Below, piece by piece: positions 17,780 to 25,691 of a stretch of DNA of 64,000 nucleotides (position 1 is the stretch's first letter; each line of letters opens with the position of its first letter). The stretch covers positions 124,001-188,000 of the forward strand of contig NZ_JBJYKD010000001.1 in NCBI RefSeq assembly GCF_049310025.1, in the 5' to 3' direction. A program made the position numbers and the translations under genes. The notes beneath the pieces are model-generated. The model searched no databases, was not told the DNA's origin, and was given only the letters and a program-made list of their open reading frames with translations. Source of the DNA: JBJYKD01 sp049310025 (GTDB lineage: Bacteria; Bacillota; Thermosediminibacteria; Thermosediminibacterales; Tepidanaerobacteraceae).

Positions 17780-18210
17780 AATCCCCGCCTCCTCTTTTCC
17801 ACAGCCACGACCGTCCCCTTACCCACTTCAGACTTTATATTGAAGCTGTCCATAAGCCTTCTAATACCGGACAATCCCAGCCCCAGACTCCTTTCGGACG
17901 TCGTATAGCCGCCGACCACGGCAAGTTCCACATCTTCTATCCCCGGACCTCTGTCGCACGCAAGAATTTCAATAGATACGGCTTTATCAGGTCCTGTTTC
18001 TTTCTTTCTTATGTAAATATACCCTTCTTTTGCATACCTATATATGTTCCTTGCCAGTTCCGATACGGCCGTGGCTATTTTTGTGACGTCGGCGAGCGAA
18101 AAATTGTTTTTCTGGGCAAAGCTTTTTGCCATCTGCCTGGAAACGGCTATGTCGTTTTCCTCTTTTATCTTTAAAACTATGTCGTAATCTTGAGGATTTA
18201 CATCAAGCAT
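17776..18210 (-). CDS. rsbT: RsbT-like serine/threonine kinase (stressosome switch kinase)
   Basis: A 144-residue GHKL kinase with N-box SELARNIYRY, G1 DRGPGI and GLGLSG motifs, the size and layout of RsbT (133 residues in Bacillus subtilis). RsbT phosphorylates RsbR and RsbS, is released from the stressosome and activates an RsbU-domain partner. I chose the ATG at 18210 because GGAG lies 8 nt upstream; GTG at 18219 and ATG at 18216 are in frame but too close to that site. It overlaps the HATPase-PP2C gene by 4 nt. Confidence 0.93.
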   Translation of the reverse strand: MLDVNPQDYDIVLKIKEENDIAVSRQMAKSFAQKNNFSLADVTKIATAVSELARNIYRYAKEGYIYIRKKETGPDKAVSIEILACDRGPGIEDVELAVVGGYTTSERSLGLGLSGIRRLMDSFNIKSEVGKGTVVAVEKRRRGF

Positions 18211-18245
18211 AATCATCACTCCATCTTAAAAGAACAGTCGAACAT

Positions 18246-18605
18246 TTAATCAAGCCGGTTTAGTATATCTATAGCGTCTTCCAGGCTACTCGTGGTAAAA
18301 ATATCCTTTAGTTTTACGCCCATCTGGGCCAGCGTAAGCGCCACCTGCGGCTGAATCCCGCAGATCACGGTATGGCACCCCATAGTTTTGGCCATACCGG
18401 CGGTTTCCGAAAGGACAAATGATATGTAGCTGTCGATTACATCCACCATGCTGACATCTAATACTATTCCCCGAATATTTTTCTCATTTATCTCATTGAG
18501 CAGCTGCATCTGGAGTTTTTCTACGGTGGCGTCGTCCAGTTCAATTTGGATAGGGACAATCAGATAATCGTAAAGCTTTATTGTCGGCACAACCCTAGTC
18601 TTCAT
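18246..18605 (-). CDS. rsbS: RsbS-like STAS-domain stressosome scaffold protein
   Basis: A 119-residue single STAS domain. With the ATG at 18605 (GAGGG 7 nt upstream) as residue 1, the conserved phosphorylatable serine in VDVIDSYISFVL is Ser59, the same number as in Bacillus subtilis RsbS, which supports this start. RsbS forms the icosahedral stressosome core with RsbR and sequesters RsbT. The gene overlaps rsbR by 11 nt and precedes rsbT by 35 bp, the standard RST order. Confidence 0.94.
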   Translation of the reverse strand: MKTRVVPTIKLYDYLIVPIQIELDDATVEKLQMQLLNEINEKNIRGIVLDVSMVDVIDSYISFVLSETAGMAKTMGCHTVICGIQPQVALTLAQMGVKLKDIFTTSSLEDAIDILNRLD

Positions 18606-19332
18606 CTTCATTCCCTCTTTTTGGGTTAAGCAGTTTTCTTCCGGTATCTTCACTAGAAATGCTGACAGCGTATTTAAGTGCGCTTTCCAGGTCTCTTTTT
18701 ATAATAACCATATTAAAATCGACGCCCAGCTTTACAAGGGTATGGGCTATCTCCGGCTTTATCCCCGTTAAAATAACATCGCTGCCAAGGAGTTTTACGG
18801 CGGAAAACATTTCGATTAAAAATCCTCCGACAATCGTATCTATCATAGGCACACCAGTCACATCGACAATTACGACTTTGGCCCTGGTGGCGGCGGTGCT
18901 TTCAAGAAGTTTTTCAGCCATGCTCTGTGCCCTCTGACTGTCAAGCGTGCCAATTACAGGGACAAGAAGCACATCCTGCCATAGCCGGATAATCGGAGTG
19001 GCAAGTTCGGCAAGGATATCACGGAGTTCTGTTATCCGCATCTGATTTTCCCTATTCATTTCTCCGAGCACTTCTGTGAGCGCTTTATAAATCTCGACTG
19101 CAGGAAAATTTTCTATCTTTGCATGTAAAAGTCCTATACCGTTTGATAGTTCCTTTTCGCTTATATGCTGCAGGAGATTGGAAATAGGGGCTTTCAATTC
19201 TTCTTTAAAATTCGTTTTTTCACACACTCCGGCAAAATCTACCAGAAAATCCTCCCACGCTTTCTTCTGTTCATCCTCTTTTGCCAGTTCCTCCACAAGT
19301 TCGCCGAGTCTTGAAATTACAATGTCTTTCAT
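18595..19332 (-). CDS. rsbR: RsbR-like stressosome sensor protein
   Basis: A 245-residue protein with a variable N-terminal helical sensor region (about 1-110), a linker helix, and a C-terminal STAS domain. Thr166 in GVPMIDTIVGG matches the first RsbR phosphothreonine (T171 in Bacillus subtilis). Thr198 in KPEIAHTLVKLG is a candidate for the second. The N-terminal domain shows no PAS or haem signature and may be a non-haem globin-like sensor, so the stimulus is unknown. It is the first gene of the unit; GGGAGG lies 11 nt before the ATG. No convincing promoter could be read in 19333-19502. Confidence 0.92.
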   Translation of the reverse strand: MKDIVISRLGELVEELAKEDEQKKAWEDFLVDFAGVCEKTNFKEELKAPISNLLQHISEKELSNGIGLLHAKIENFPAVEIYKALTEVLGEMNRENQMRITELRDILAELATPIIRLWQDVLLVPVIGTLDSQRAQSMAEKLLESTAATRAKVVIVDVTGVPMIDTIVGGFLIEMFSAVKLLGSDVILTGIKPEIAHTLVKLGVDFNMVIIKRDLESALKYAVSISSEDTGRKLLNPKRGNEDED

Positions 19333-19502
19333 AATTGATGAAACCTCCCGTATATTTAAATAATTTCATAATTCGCAAATTGTGATGGCACTTTTTTATT
19401 TTCAGGTCTTTATCGTAAAAGCGCCGGCTGTCCATGTTAATTTTACTATATTTTTCAACAAAAATCATCATGTTTTTACTATCTTGTTCACTCGTCAGTT
19501 TT

Positions 19503-19534
19503 AAAAAAAACGCCGCCGCAGTTTATGCGGTGGC
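19503..19534 (-). terminator. Rho-independent terminator of glyQS
   Basis: On the minus strand a 9-bp stem (GCCACCGCA / TGCGGCGGC, one G-T pair) with loop TAAAC is followed by eight T residues (19510-19503). It begins 11 bp after the glyQS stop and separates glyQS from the stressosome operon. Confidence 0.9.
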
Positions 19535-19544
19535 ACTATTTTAA

Positions 19545-20927
19545 CTAAAACCCGAACTTTTCAGAAAGATAAAGCCTGATTTTTTCTATATCTATCCTGT
19601 CCTGACGCATGGTATCCCTGTCCCTTACGGTAACCTTATGGTCTTCGAGGCTGTCAAAATCAACTGTCACGGCAAACGGGGTGCCTATTTCATCCTGGCG
19701 ACGGTAGCGCTTGCCAATGCTGCCGGTGTTATCATATTCGACGTGATAGTATCTCTTCAGGTCATGGTATATCTTCCGCGCCAGTTCCTCAAGGGGTTCT
19801 TTCCTGGAGAGGGGCAGCACGGCGCACTTTACTGGGGCTACTTCCGGATGGAACCCAAGCACCACGCGGGTTTCTCCATCCACCTCCTCTTCTCTGTAAG
19901 CATCGCACAGCAGCACCAGCATGGCCCTGTCAACACCTAAAGAAGGCTCTATAACATAGGGCGTTATATGTTTATTCTCTTCCTGGTCAAAGTAGGTCAG
20001 CGTCTTGCCTGAGTATTCCATGTGCCTGGAGAGGTCGAAATCGGTCCGGTTGGCCACACCCCACAGTTCACCCCATCCGAAGGGGAACCTGTACTCCAGA
20101 TCGGTGGTGGCCTTAGAATAGTGCGACAGTTCCTCGGGTGCATGGTCTCTCAATCGTAAATTCTCTTTTCTTACACCTATTGATGTGAAGAAATCCATGG
20201 TAAACTGCCGCCAGAATTCGAACCATTTCATGTCTTCGCCGGGCTTTACGAAAAATTCCAGCTCCATCTGTTCAAATTCTCTTGTCCTGAATATGAAATT
20301 CCCCGGAGTAATTTCATTTCTGAAAGCCTTTCCTATCTGAGCTATGCCAAAGGGCAGTTTCACACGGCTGGTGTCCAGCACATTTTTAAAATTGACAAAT
20401 ATGCCCTGGGCCGTCTCCGGGCGGAGGTAAACAACAGAACTTGAATCTTCTGTAACTCCCTGGTGAGTTTTGAACATGAGGTTAAATATCCTGGCGTCGG
20501 TCCAGGCCACTTCGCCGCATACGGGGCACTTTATCCTGTTTTCGTGGATAATGCGGGAAAGCTCCTCAACGCTTTTTCCTTCCACATGCATGTTCAGCGC
20601 GTCCTCGATGAGGTGGTCCGCCCGGAAGCGCGATTTGCACTGTTTGCAGTCCACCAGCGCGTCGTTAAACCCCGCCACATGGCCCGACGCCTCCCACACC
20701 CTCGGGTGCATCAATATGGCACTGTCAAGGCCCACCACATCCTCCCTCTCGTGGACTACCTTTTTCCACCATATGCGCTTTACATTTTGCTTGAGTTCGG
20801 CGCCCAGAGGGCCATAATCCCAGGTATTCGCAAGACCCCCGTAAATCTCCGAACCCTGAAAAACAAACCCCCGGCGCTTACAAAGTGAAATGATCTTGTT
20901 CATGAGCTTTTCTCCACTTTCTGCCAC
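19545..20927 (-). CDS. glyQS: Glycyl-tRNA synthetase (alpha2 type)
   Basis: A 460-residue class II aminoacyl-tRNA synthetase of the single-chain dimeric type, charging tRNA-Gly. Recognisable are CKRRGFVFQGSEIYGG near the N-terminus, LRPETAQGIFVNFKNV, class II motif 2 (AFRNEITPGNFIFRTREF), and the C-terminal anticodon-binding domain with YDNTGSIGKRYRRQDEIG. A CxxC zinc pair (KCPVCGEV) is present. Length is normal. Its own promoter and a T-box leader lie upstream and a terminator follows, so it is a monocistronic, tRNA-Gly-controlled unit. Confidence 0.97.
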   Translation of the reverse strand: MAESGEKLMNKIISLCKRRGFVFQGSEIYGGLANTWDYGPLGAELKQNVKRIWWKKVVHEREDVVGLDSAILMHPRVWEASGHVAGFNDALVDCKQCKSRFRADHLIEDALNMHVEGKSVEELSRIIHENRIKCPVCGEVAWTDARIFNLMFKTHQGVTEDSSSVVYLRPETAQGIFVNFKNVLDTSRVKLPFGIAQIGKAFRNEITPGNFIFRTREFEQMELEFFVKPGEDMKWFEFWRQFTMDFFTSIGVRKENLRLRDHAPEELSHYSKATTDLEYRFPFGWGELWGVANRTDFDLSRHMEYSGKTLTYFDQEENKHITPYVIEPSLGVDRAMLVLLCDAYREEEVDGETRVVLGFHPEVAPVKCAVLPLSRKEPLEELARKIYHDLKRYYHVEYDNTGSIGKRYRRQDEIGTPFAVTVDFDSLEDHKVTVRDRDTMRQDRIDIEKIRLYLSEKFGF

Positions 20928-21047
20928 AAAAATTCCCCTTTCTTAAAATTAATCTTTAAAATTGATTATTTCATGTTTAAAGATTTTCCGCAGGCTGCAA
21001 CTTCCGGAATTTCAGCACCAAAAGCAACGCTCCAAAAACAATATATT

Positions 21048-21081
21048 AAAAACCCCTAAACCAGAAATCTGGTCTAGGGGT
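21048..21081 (-). terminator. T-box attenuator terminator
   Basis: ACCCCTAGACCAG and CTGGTTTAGGGGT pair over 13 bp (one G-T) around an ATTT loop, followed by five T residues on the minus strand. It lies just after the T-box sequence, as expected for the default OFF structure. Confidence 0.92.
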
Positions 21082-21239
21082 CCTTTTCTTCAGGACGGTT
21101 CCACCCTAGTTGCAGGTTTTCAGCCTGCCGCTTTTTCGTTGACCGTTTTACTTTGTCTTTCGCTCATCCCGGCGCCACATCTTTTTTATGCCACGGAGCT
21201 TCCACCGGCCTCCGCTCGCTGACGGCAGGGAAAAAAGAC
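21048..21239 (-). promoter_or_regulatory. T-box leader (riboswitch) of glyQS
   Basis: The minus strand carries the invariant T-box AGGGTGGAACCG (21107-21096). Stem I is closed by GTCTTT (21239-21234) and AAAGAC (21160-21155), with a conserved AGCGAGC stretch and the apical GGTGGAAGC motif. A GGC in the 3' side of stem I is a candidate glycine specifier. The terminator hairpin follows at 21081-21052. Uncharged tRNA-Gly should stabilise the antiterminator and switch glyQS on. Confidence 0.93.
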
Positions 21240-21271
21240 TTTTCGGGACGATAAGATTTAATCTAGTAAAA

Positions 21272-21300
21272 AATATATACCATTGAGACGGTTAAGTCAA
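21272..21300 (-). promoter_or_regulatory. Sigma-A promoter of glyQS
   Basis: TTGACT (21300-21295), 17-nt spacer, TATATT (21277-21272). The predicted transcript starts near 21265, about 25 nt before T-box stem I, which fits the leader well. Confidence 0.88.
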
Positions 21301-21437
21301 GGGTTCACATCAAAAACCGCACCCGGCTTACTCTTCAGAAATACCTTTTTATGGATACAAGTTTTTTAATTAATTCCCCCGAATTTTGGAATATTAAAAG
21401 CAGGGAAAGTTTTATTTTGCTCGGGAAGGTGGTTAAG

Positions 21438-22382
21438 ATGAAAATTGGAATAGTAGGTACAGGCATCGTAGGCTCCACGGCGGCATTTGCCTTGATGCTG
21501 CAGGGCATTGCTTCGGAATTGGTTTTGATAGATAAAAACAGGGACAAAGCCGAAGGGGAAGCCCTCGACCTTGTCCATTCCATGTCCTTTGTTCACCCTA
21601 TGGAAATCTATGCCGGTGATTACAGCGATTTAAAAAGCGCAAAGATAGTAATAATTTCCGCAGGACCAAGCATAGCAAAGGGTGAAACACGCCTGGACCT
21701 TGCCGCCAAAAACTTTAAGGTTTTTCAAGAAATCATCCCCCAGATTGTAAAATATAACGGAGATTGCATTTTGCTGGTGGTTACGAACCCCGTCGATGTA
21801 CTGTCATACGCCGCCATGAAGCTGTCCGGTTTTCCCAAAAACCGCGTGATAGGTTCCGGGACCGTCCTGGACAGTTCCCGTTTCCGTTCCGCCCTGGCGG
21901 CCGGTCTTCATGTGGATGCCAGGAATATCCACGGGTACGTAATCGGCGAACATGGGGATTCACAGGTGGCGGCCTGGAGCCTGACCAATATAATGGGAAT
22001 TAGATTTGATGAATTCTGCGAAAAATATATGGAAAATTGCAATCCACATATAAAGCAGGAAATTGAAAGTGAAGTCAGGAACTCAGCCTACAAGGTCATA
22101 GAAAAAAAAGGAGCGACAAGCTTCGCCGTTGCTCTCGCCATAGCAAAAATAGTAAAATCCATACTCAGGGATGAAAATTCCATACTGACCGTTTCCACAT
22201 ATATTGAAAGCCTGGATGGAATTGAAGACGTATATATGAGCCTGCCCTGTGTTGTCAATAAAAACGGTATTGAAAAGGTCCTGATGCCTCCGCTTTCTGC
22301 AGCCGAAAAACAGGCTTTAAAAAAATCCGCCGAAACCATCAGGAGATACATCTATGAAATTTTGGGGACTCATGTGCAGTGA
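21438..22382 (+). CDS. ldh: L-lactate dehydrogenase-family 2-hydroxyacid dehydrogenase
   Basis: A 314-residue NAD-dependent dehydrogenase. It has a Rossmann glycine motif GTGIVGSTAA, Asp32 for NAD specificity, GETRLDLAAKN with substrate Arg85, VVTNPVDVLSY, Arg148 and the catalytic His172 in GYVIGEHGDS. Overall it closely resembles Thermoanaerobacter LDH. However, the residue that separates lactate (Gln) from malate (Arg) dehydrogenases is Ile79 (GPSIAKGETR instead of the usual xNQKPGETR), so it may prefer a bulkier 2-oxoacid. Start is ATG 21438 with GGAAGGTGG just upstream; an in-frame extension to 21351 lacks such a site. Confidence 0.88.
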   Translation: MKIGIVGTGIVGSTAAFALMLQGIASELVLIDKNRDKAEGEALDLVHSMSFVHPMEIYAGDYSDLKSAKIVIISAGPSIAKGETRLDLAAKNFKVFQEIIPQIVKYNGDCILLVVTNPVDVLSYAAMKLSGFPKNRVIGSGTVLDSSRFRSALAAGLHVDARNIHGYVIGEHGDSQVAAWSLTNIMGIRFDEFCEKYMENCNPHIKQEIESEVRNSAYKVIEKKGATSFAVALAIAKIVKSILRDENSILTVSTYIESLDGIEDVYMSLPCVVNKNGIEKVLMPPLSAAEKQALKKSAETIRRYIYEILGTHVQ

Positions 22383-22654
22383 CGACACAACATATCGAAT
22401 TAGGATAACTTCCCCGAAATTTTATGCAACGTTTTCCTCATCTGGTTCATCCATAGTCTTCGTATTATCCAAGCTATTAGTTTAGCAAATATCTGTCTGC
22501 AGTCAACAACTTTATAGTAGTAGGCCTAGACTCTCAGCACAGGGCTCACCCGCCCATTTCCTTTACATTACATGCCTTGATTCCTAGAAGTCATCTCTTT
22601 TATCGTTTCCTTACCTGCTTGTATAATTATGTTATCTAAATTTTTAATCATTTC
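22383..22654. other. 272-bp intergenic stretch with a possible gene remnant
   Basis: The gap lies between the convergent ldh and aldolase genes. On the minus strand 22400-22492 an open frame of 30 codons ends ...QMRKTLHKISGKLS and is rich in basic and hydrophobic residues, like the tail of a decayed gene. It has no start or upstream continuation and I cannot name a family. No clear terminator is visible. Confidence 0.25.
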
Positions 22655-23302
22655 TCACCTTTGACCATACATATTTAAATATAAATCTCTTGCTTTTTTT
22701 ATTTCGCTATCGGGGAGTACTTTGGGGTTACCCATTCCACTTGCAAAACAACATATTTTGGCCACGTCTTCTAACATAACTGCAGCGGTTAAAGCAGCCT
22801 TAATGTTTGGGCCGATGGTTATTACACCGTGGTTTTCCAGGAGACAAGCCAGTTTATCTCCTATAGCCTCTACAATAGCAGGCCCCATATTGTCGTCCCC
22901 AACCGGTGTATACCTTGCTACAGGCACTTCACCGCCCACCGCGTTTGCTAAAGTTGTAGTAACAGCGGGAATAGGTTTATTTAACACCGCGAAACAAGTT
23001 GCGTAAATGGAGTGCGTATGAATTACGCTATTAATGTGCGGCATATGTCTGTAAATATAAAGATGAACCTTTGTATCAACCGAAGGTTTCAATTTGCCAT
23101 CGATAATATTTCCTTGCGAATCAAGAATAACGATGTCTTCTGGATTTAAATTTTCATATTCTATTCCACTCGGTGTTATTGCTATATAGCCAGTTTCGGT
23201 ATCTCTACCGCTAACATTGCCACCTGTTAAAGTAACAAGATGGTAATATATCAATTTATTTGCAGCTTTTAAAACTTCTTCTCTTAATTCTTTTAATAAC
23301 AC
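22655..23302 (-). CDS. Class II aldolase / sugar-phosphate epimerase family protein
   Basis: A 215-residue Zn-dependent aldolase of the fuculose-phosphate aldolase / ribulose-phosphate 4-epimerase family. Visible motifs are LTGGNVSGRD, ITPSGIEYE (catalytic Glu region), the zinc pair in VIHTHS, and ENHGVITIG for the third histidine. Start is GTG at 23302 with GGAGG 7 nt upstream; this removes an apparent overlap with the EIIC gene. It is the last gene of the PTS operon and should cleave or epimerise the phosphorylated sugar made by the transporter. The substrate cannot be fixed from sequence. Confidence 0.88.
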   Translation of the reverse strand: MLLKELREEVLKAANKLIYYHLVTLTGGNVSGRDTETGYIAITPSGIEYENLNPEDIVILDSQGNIIDGKLKPSVDTKVHLYIYRHMPHINSVIHTHSIYATCFAVLNKPIPAVTTTLANAVGGEVPVARYTPVGDDNMGPAIVEAIGDKLACLLENHGVITIGPNIKAALTAAVMLEDVAKICCFASGMGNPKVLPDSEIKKARDLYLNMYGQR

Positions 23303-23321
23303 TTTAATTCCTCCCAATAAA

Positions 23322-24665
23322 TTAAACTGAAGCGCTTTTTCCAATTTCCTGGCCTATTTTATAATTGTAAATAGCGAGGCCAATTGCAACTATTGCCAAT
23401 ATAGCAAAGCCAAGTATTTTTGTTTGCATGATCTTGAGGATAACCCAGACTAACGGATTTGCTCCATCGCAAATACTAGCAATCATAGTTGCGCCTTTAG
23501 GAATTGCAAATTTTGCGTCAATAGCTAGTTGAGTATGCAAAGGAGCCATGTTCGTAGCAATTAATAGCCCAACGGCTACTGTGATAAAGCCTATAACTAA
23601 TGTGCGAAACACATTTCCTTTAGTTACAGGCACGATCATACATAACATGAAGGGCAGAACGGCTAAATCTGCAAAAGGCAAAACTCTGTTGCCGGGTAAT
23701 ATGCCGGCCAATAATATAGTAATGGGAACTAAAACTAAAGATGCGGCCATAGCGGCAGGATGTCCAATAGCGACTGCTGAATCTAGACCAATATACACTT
23801 TACTCTGAGTTTTAAAATGCCTTTGAATAAAATCTTGTGCCGCATCTGAAAGAGGTATTAAGCCCTCCATGAGCATTGCAGCCATTTTCGGAATTAGTAC
23901 CAAAACAGCTCCCATTGTAATACCGATATTTAAAACTCCTTTTAAATCGTAACCAGCTAGAACCCCCATTACTAGGCCCAATATACTGCCGATAATCATC
24001 GGCTCGCCAAAAATGCCGAATCTCTTCTGCAGCGTTTCAGGATCAGCTTTTATATCTTTTATAACAGGAATGTAATCAATAAGTTTATTTAATATAATAG
24101 CTATAGGTACGTAAGCCGCTGAAAAACCATGTGGTAAAGAAACGCCAGGAAGACCATTAAATTGTTCTACATTCGGTGCTGTTAAATCTGCAAGCACCAT
24201 AATTATTATCATATCAAGCCCGGAAGCAACCATACCCCAAAACAGGCTACCCGTTGCCGCACTCACTAACGCTCCTGTGAAGGCAAAATGCCAATAATTC
24301 CAAATGTCAATATTAACTGTTCTTGTGGTCCTTGTTACAAGCATTACGATATTTATTACCAATCCTAATGGAATTATTAAAGCTCCTACTTTTGAAGCAA
24401 AAGATATGGCAGCCGCCGCAGGCCAACCAACATCAATAACCGTTAATTGTAGGCCCGTTCTTTCAACCATTTTTTGAGCAGCCGGCCCCAAATTATTCGC
24501 TAACATTCCAATAACAAGATTAAGCCCAATAAAACCAATTCCTACGGTTAATCCAGATCTTATTGCCCTGCCGAGTTTTGCTCCCAATAATACACCCAGA
24601 ACTGTCAAGATGATGGGCATCATTATACTAGGCCCTAAACCCACAATAAAATTAAGAATTTCCAT
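23322..24665 (-). CDS. gatC: PTS galactitol-type EIIC permease
   Basis: A 447-residue membrane component of the galactitol PTS family, with about ten membrane segments. It matches GatC in order and content: ILDLGP-like start (NFIVGLGPSIMMPII), VIDVGWPAAAA, TRTVNIDIWNYWHF, LPHGFSAAYVPIA, FGIFGEPMIIGSILG, AGYDLKGVL and PGNRVLPFADLA. It lies 51 bp after EIIB and 20 bp before the aldolase. It transports and, with EIIB, phosphorylates a polyol or sugar; galactitol itself is unproven because no GatD-type dehydrogenase is nearby. Confidence 0.93.
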   Translation of the reverse strand: MEILNFIVGLGPSIMMPIILTVLGVLLGAKLGRAIRSGLTVGIGFIGLNLVIGMLANNLGPAAQKMVERTGLQLTVIDVGWPAAAAISFASKVGALIIPLGLVINIVMLVTRTTRTVNIDIWNYWHFAFTGALVSAATGSLFWGMVASGLDMIIIMVLADLTAPNVEQFNGLPGVSLPHGFSAAYVPIAIILNKLIDYIPVIKDIKADPETLQKRFGIFGEPMIIGSILGLVMGVLAGYDLKGVLNIGITMGAVLVLIPKMAAMLMEGLIPLSDAAQDFIQRHFKTQSKVYIGLDSAVAIGHPAAMAASLVLVPITILLAGILPGNRVLPFADLAVLPFMLCMIVPVTKGNVFRTLVIGFITVAVGLLIATNMAPLHTQLAIDAKFAIPKGATMIASICDGANPLVWVILKIMQTKILGFAILAIVAIGLAIYNYKIGQEIGKSASV

Positions 24666-24716
24666 TTTATTTCCTCCTTTTGTTTAATTTTTAAAATATC
24701 TTAAAGATTAAATTAG

Positions 24717-25007
24717 TTAAATACCTAATTTTGAAATAATTTCATCTGTAACCTTGTCTACACCTATCCCCGTTAAAAACGCTGTACCCATTATAACAGG
24801 TGTGGAAATCTGGTTGGAAACGGTAGTCGTAGATACTATTAAATCCGCATCTGCTGCTTTTGATATTAATTCAGCCACTTTACATTGAACAATATTAACT
24901 TCTTTATCCTTTCCTTTTTTCTTTAAAGATTCTTCTAGTTTTTTTGCCACCATCGTCGAGGTGCAAATGCCCGTTCCGCAAGCAATCAAAATAGTTTTTT
25001 TAGCCAT
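24717..25007 (-). CDS. gatB: PTS galactitol-type EIIB component
   Basis: A 96-residue cytoplasmic phosphocarrier with the phospho-cysteine loop in ILIACGTGICTST (Cys10) at the end of the first strand, as in GatB and other EIIB-Lac/Gat-fold proteins. It passes phosphate from EIIA to the transported sugar. It is separated from EIIA by 99 bp of AT-rich sequence and from EIIC by 51 bp. Confidence 0.93.
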   Translation of the reverse strand: MAKKTILIACGTGICTSTMVAKKLEESLKKKGKDKEVNIVQCKVAELISKAADADLIVSTTTVSNQISTPVIMGTAFLTGIGVDKVTDEIISKLGI

Positions 25008-25106
25008 ATCAAAATCCCCTTTATTTAAAAATTTTTAAAAACGTTTAAATAGATCAAGTTAAGGAAAATGTATTTGCTAAATTTATAAAAAATCTAAATT
25101 ATTAAA

Positions 25107-25577
25107 TCAGAAATTCACCAACTCCTTTTCTAAAAGTTTTTTACTTTCTTCAAAGTCACTTGCTTGTAAAATGGCTTTTAAAGATCCCTCCTTTTGAAAC
25201 AAATTCATTAGTTGTTGTAATAGTAAAAGCTGGTTGTAAGGATTATCAAGCGCCAACATAAATACTATATTAACAGGAATTTCTTTTTCGCTTTCTCCCA
25301 TGAGATTAAAACTAATCGGTTTTGGTAAAATAGATATTAAAACGGCAGGTTTGATTACGTGTTCCGCATCCGTATGTGGTATGGCAACATTTATATCTAG
25401 TGTTTTTAAACCCGTAGGAAAAATTTTCTCCCTCTCGATAACCGCTTTAGCAAATGTATTTTTAACGTATCCTCTTTTATGAAGATATTCCCCCATATCG
25501 TTCAATAATTGCTCTTTCGTACTGATTTCTTCAACTTTCGGCCTGTAGAATTCTAATTGGAAACTTGGTATATTCAC
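25107..25577 (-). CDS. gatA: PTS EIIA component (galactitol/fructose-type)
   Basis: A 156-residue EIIA of the fructose/mannitol/galactitol type with the phospho-histidine in NVAIPHTDAEHV. Start is GTG at 25577, with GGGAGG 8 nt upstream; the upstream in-frame ATG at 25610 would read through that ribosome binding site. It is the first structural gene after the sigma-54 promoter at 25661-25676 and receives phosphate from HPr. Confidence 0.9.
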   Translation of the reverse strand: MNIPSFQLEFYRPKVEEISTKEQLLNDMGEYLHKRGYVKNTFAKAVIEREKIFPTGLKTLDINVAIPHTDAEHVIKPAVLISILPKPISFNLMGESEKEIPVNIVFMLALDNPYNQLLLLQQLMNLFQKEGSLKAILQASDFEESKKLLEKELVNF

Positions 25578-25660
25578 TATTTTATCCTCCCTATCAAAAT
25601 TAAATTGCACTTTTAATGCACAAAATCATTTGTTTATTTCATTTTCTTTGACATATAATA

Positions 25661-25676
25661 AGCAAATACCATTCCA
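25661..25676 (-). promoter_or_regulatory. Sigma-54 promoter of the PTS operon
   Basis: TGGAATGGTATTTGCT on the minus strand has the -24 GG and -12 GC exactly 10 nt apart and a strong TTTGCT -12 box. It lies between the LevR-type activator gene and the EIIA start, the expected place for its target promoter. Confidence 0.82.
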
Positions 25677-25691
25677 ATACCTGTGGTAGAT

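Noticed and set aside
19333..19502. Sigma-A or sigma-D promoter for the stressosome operon
   Set aside because: Several AT-rich boxes exist, but none pairs a good -35 and -10 at acceptable spacing.
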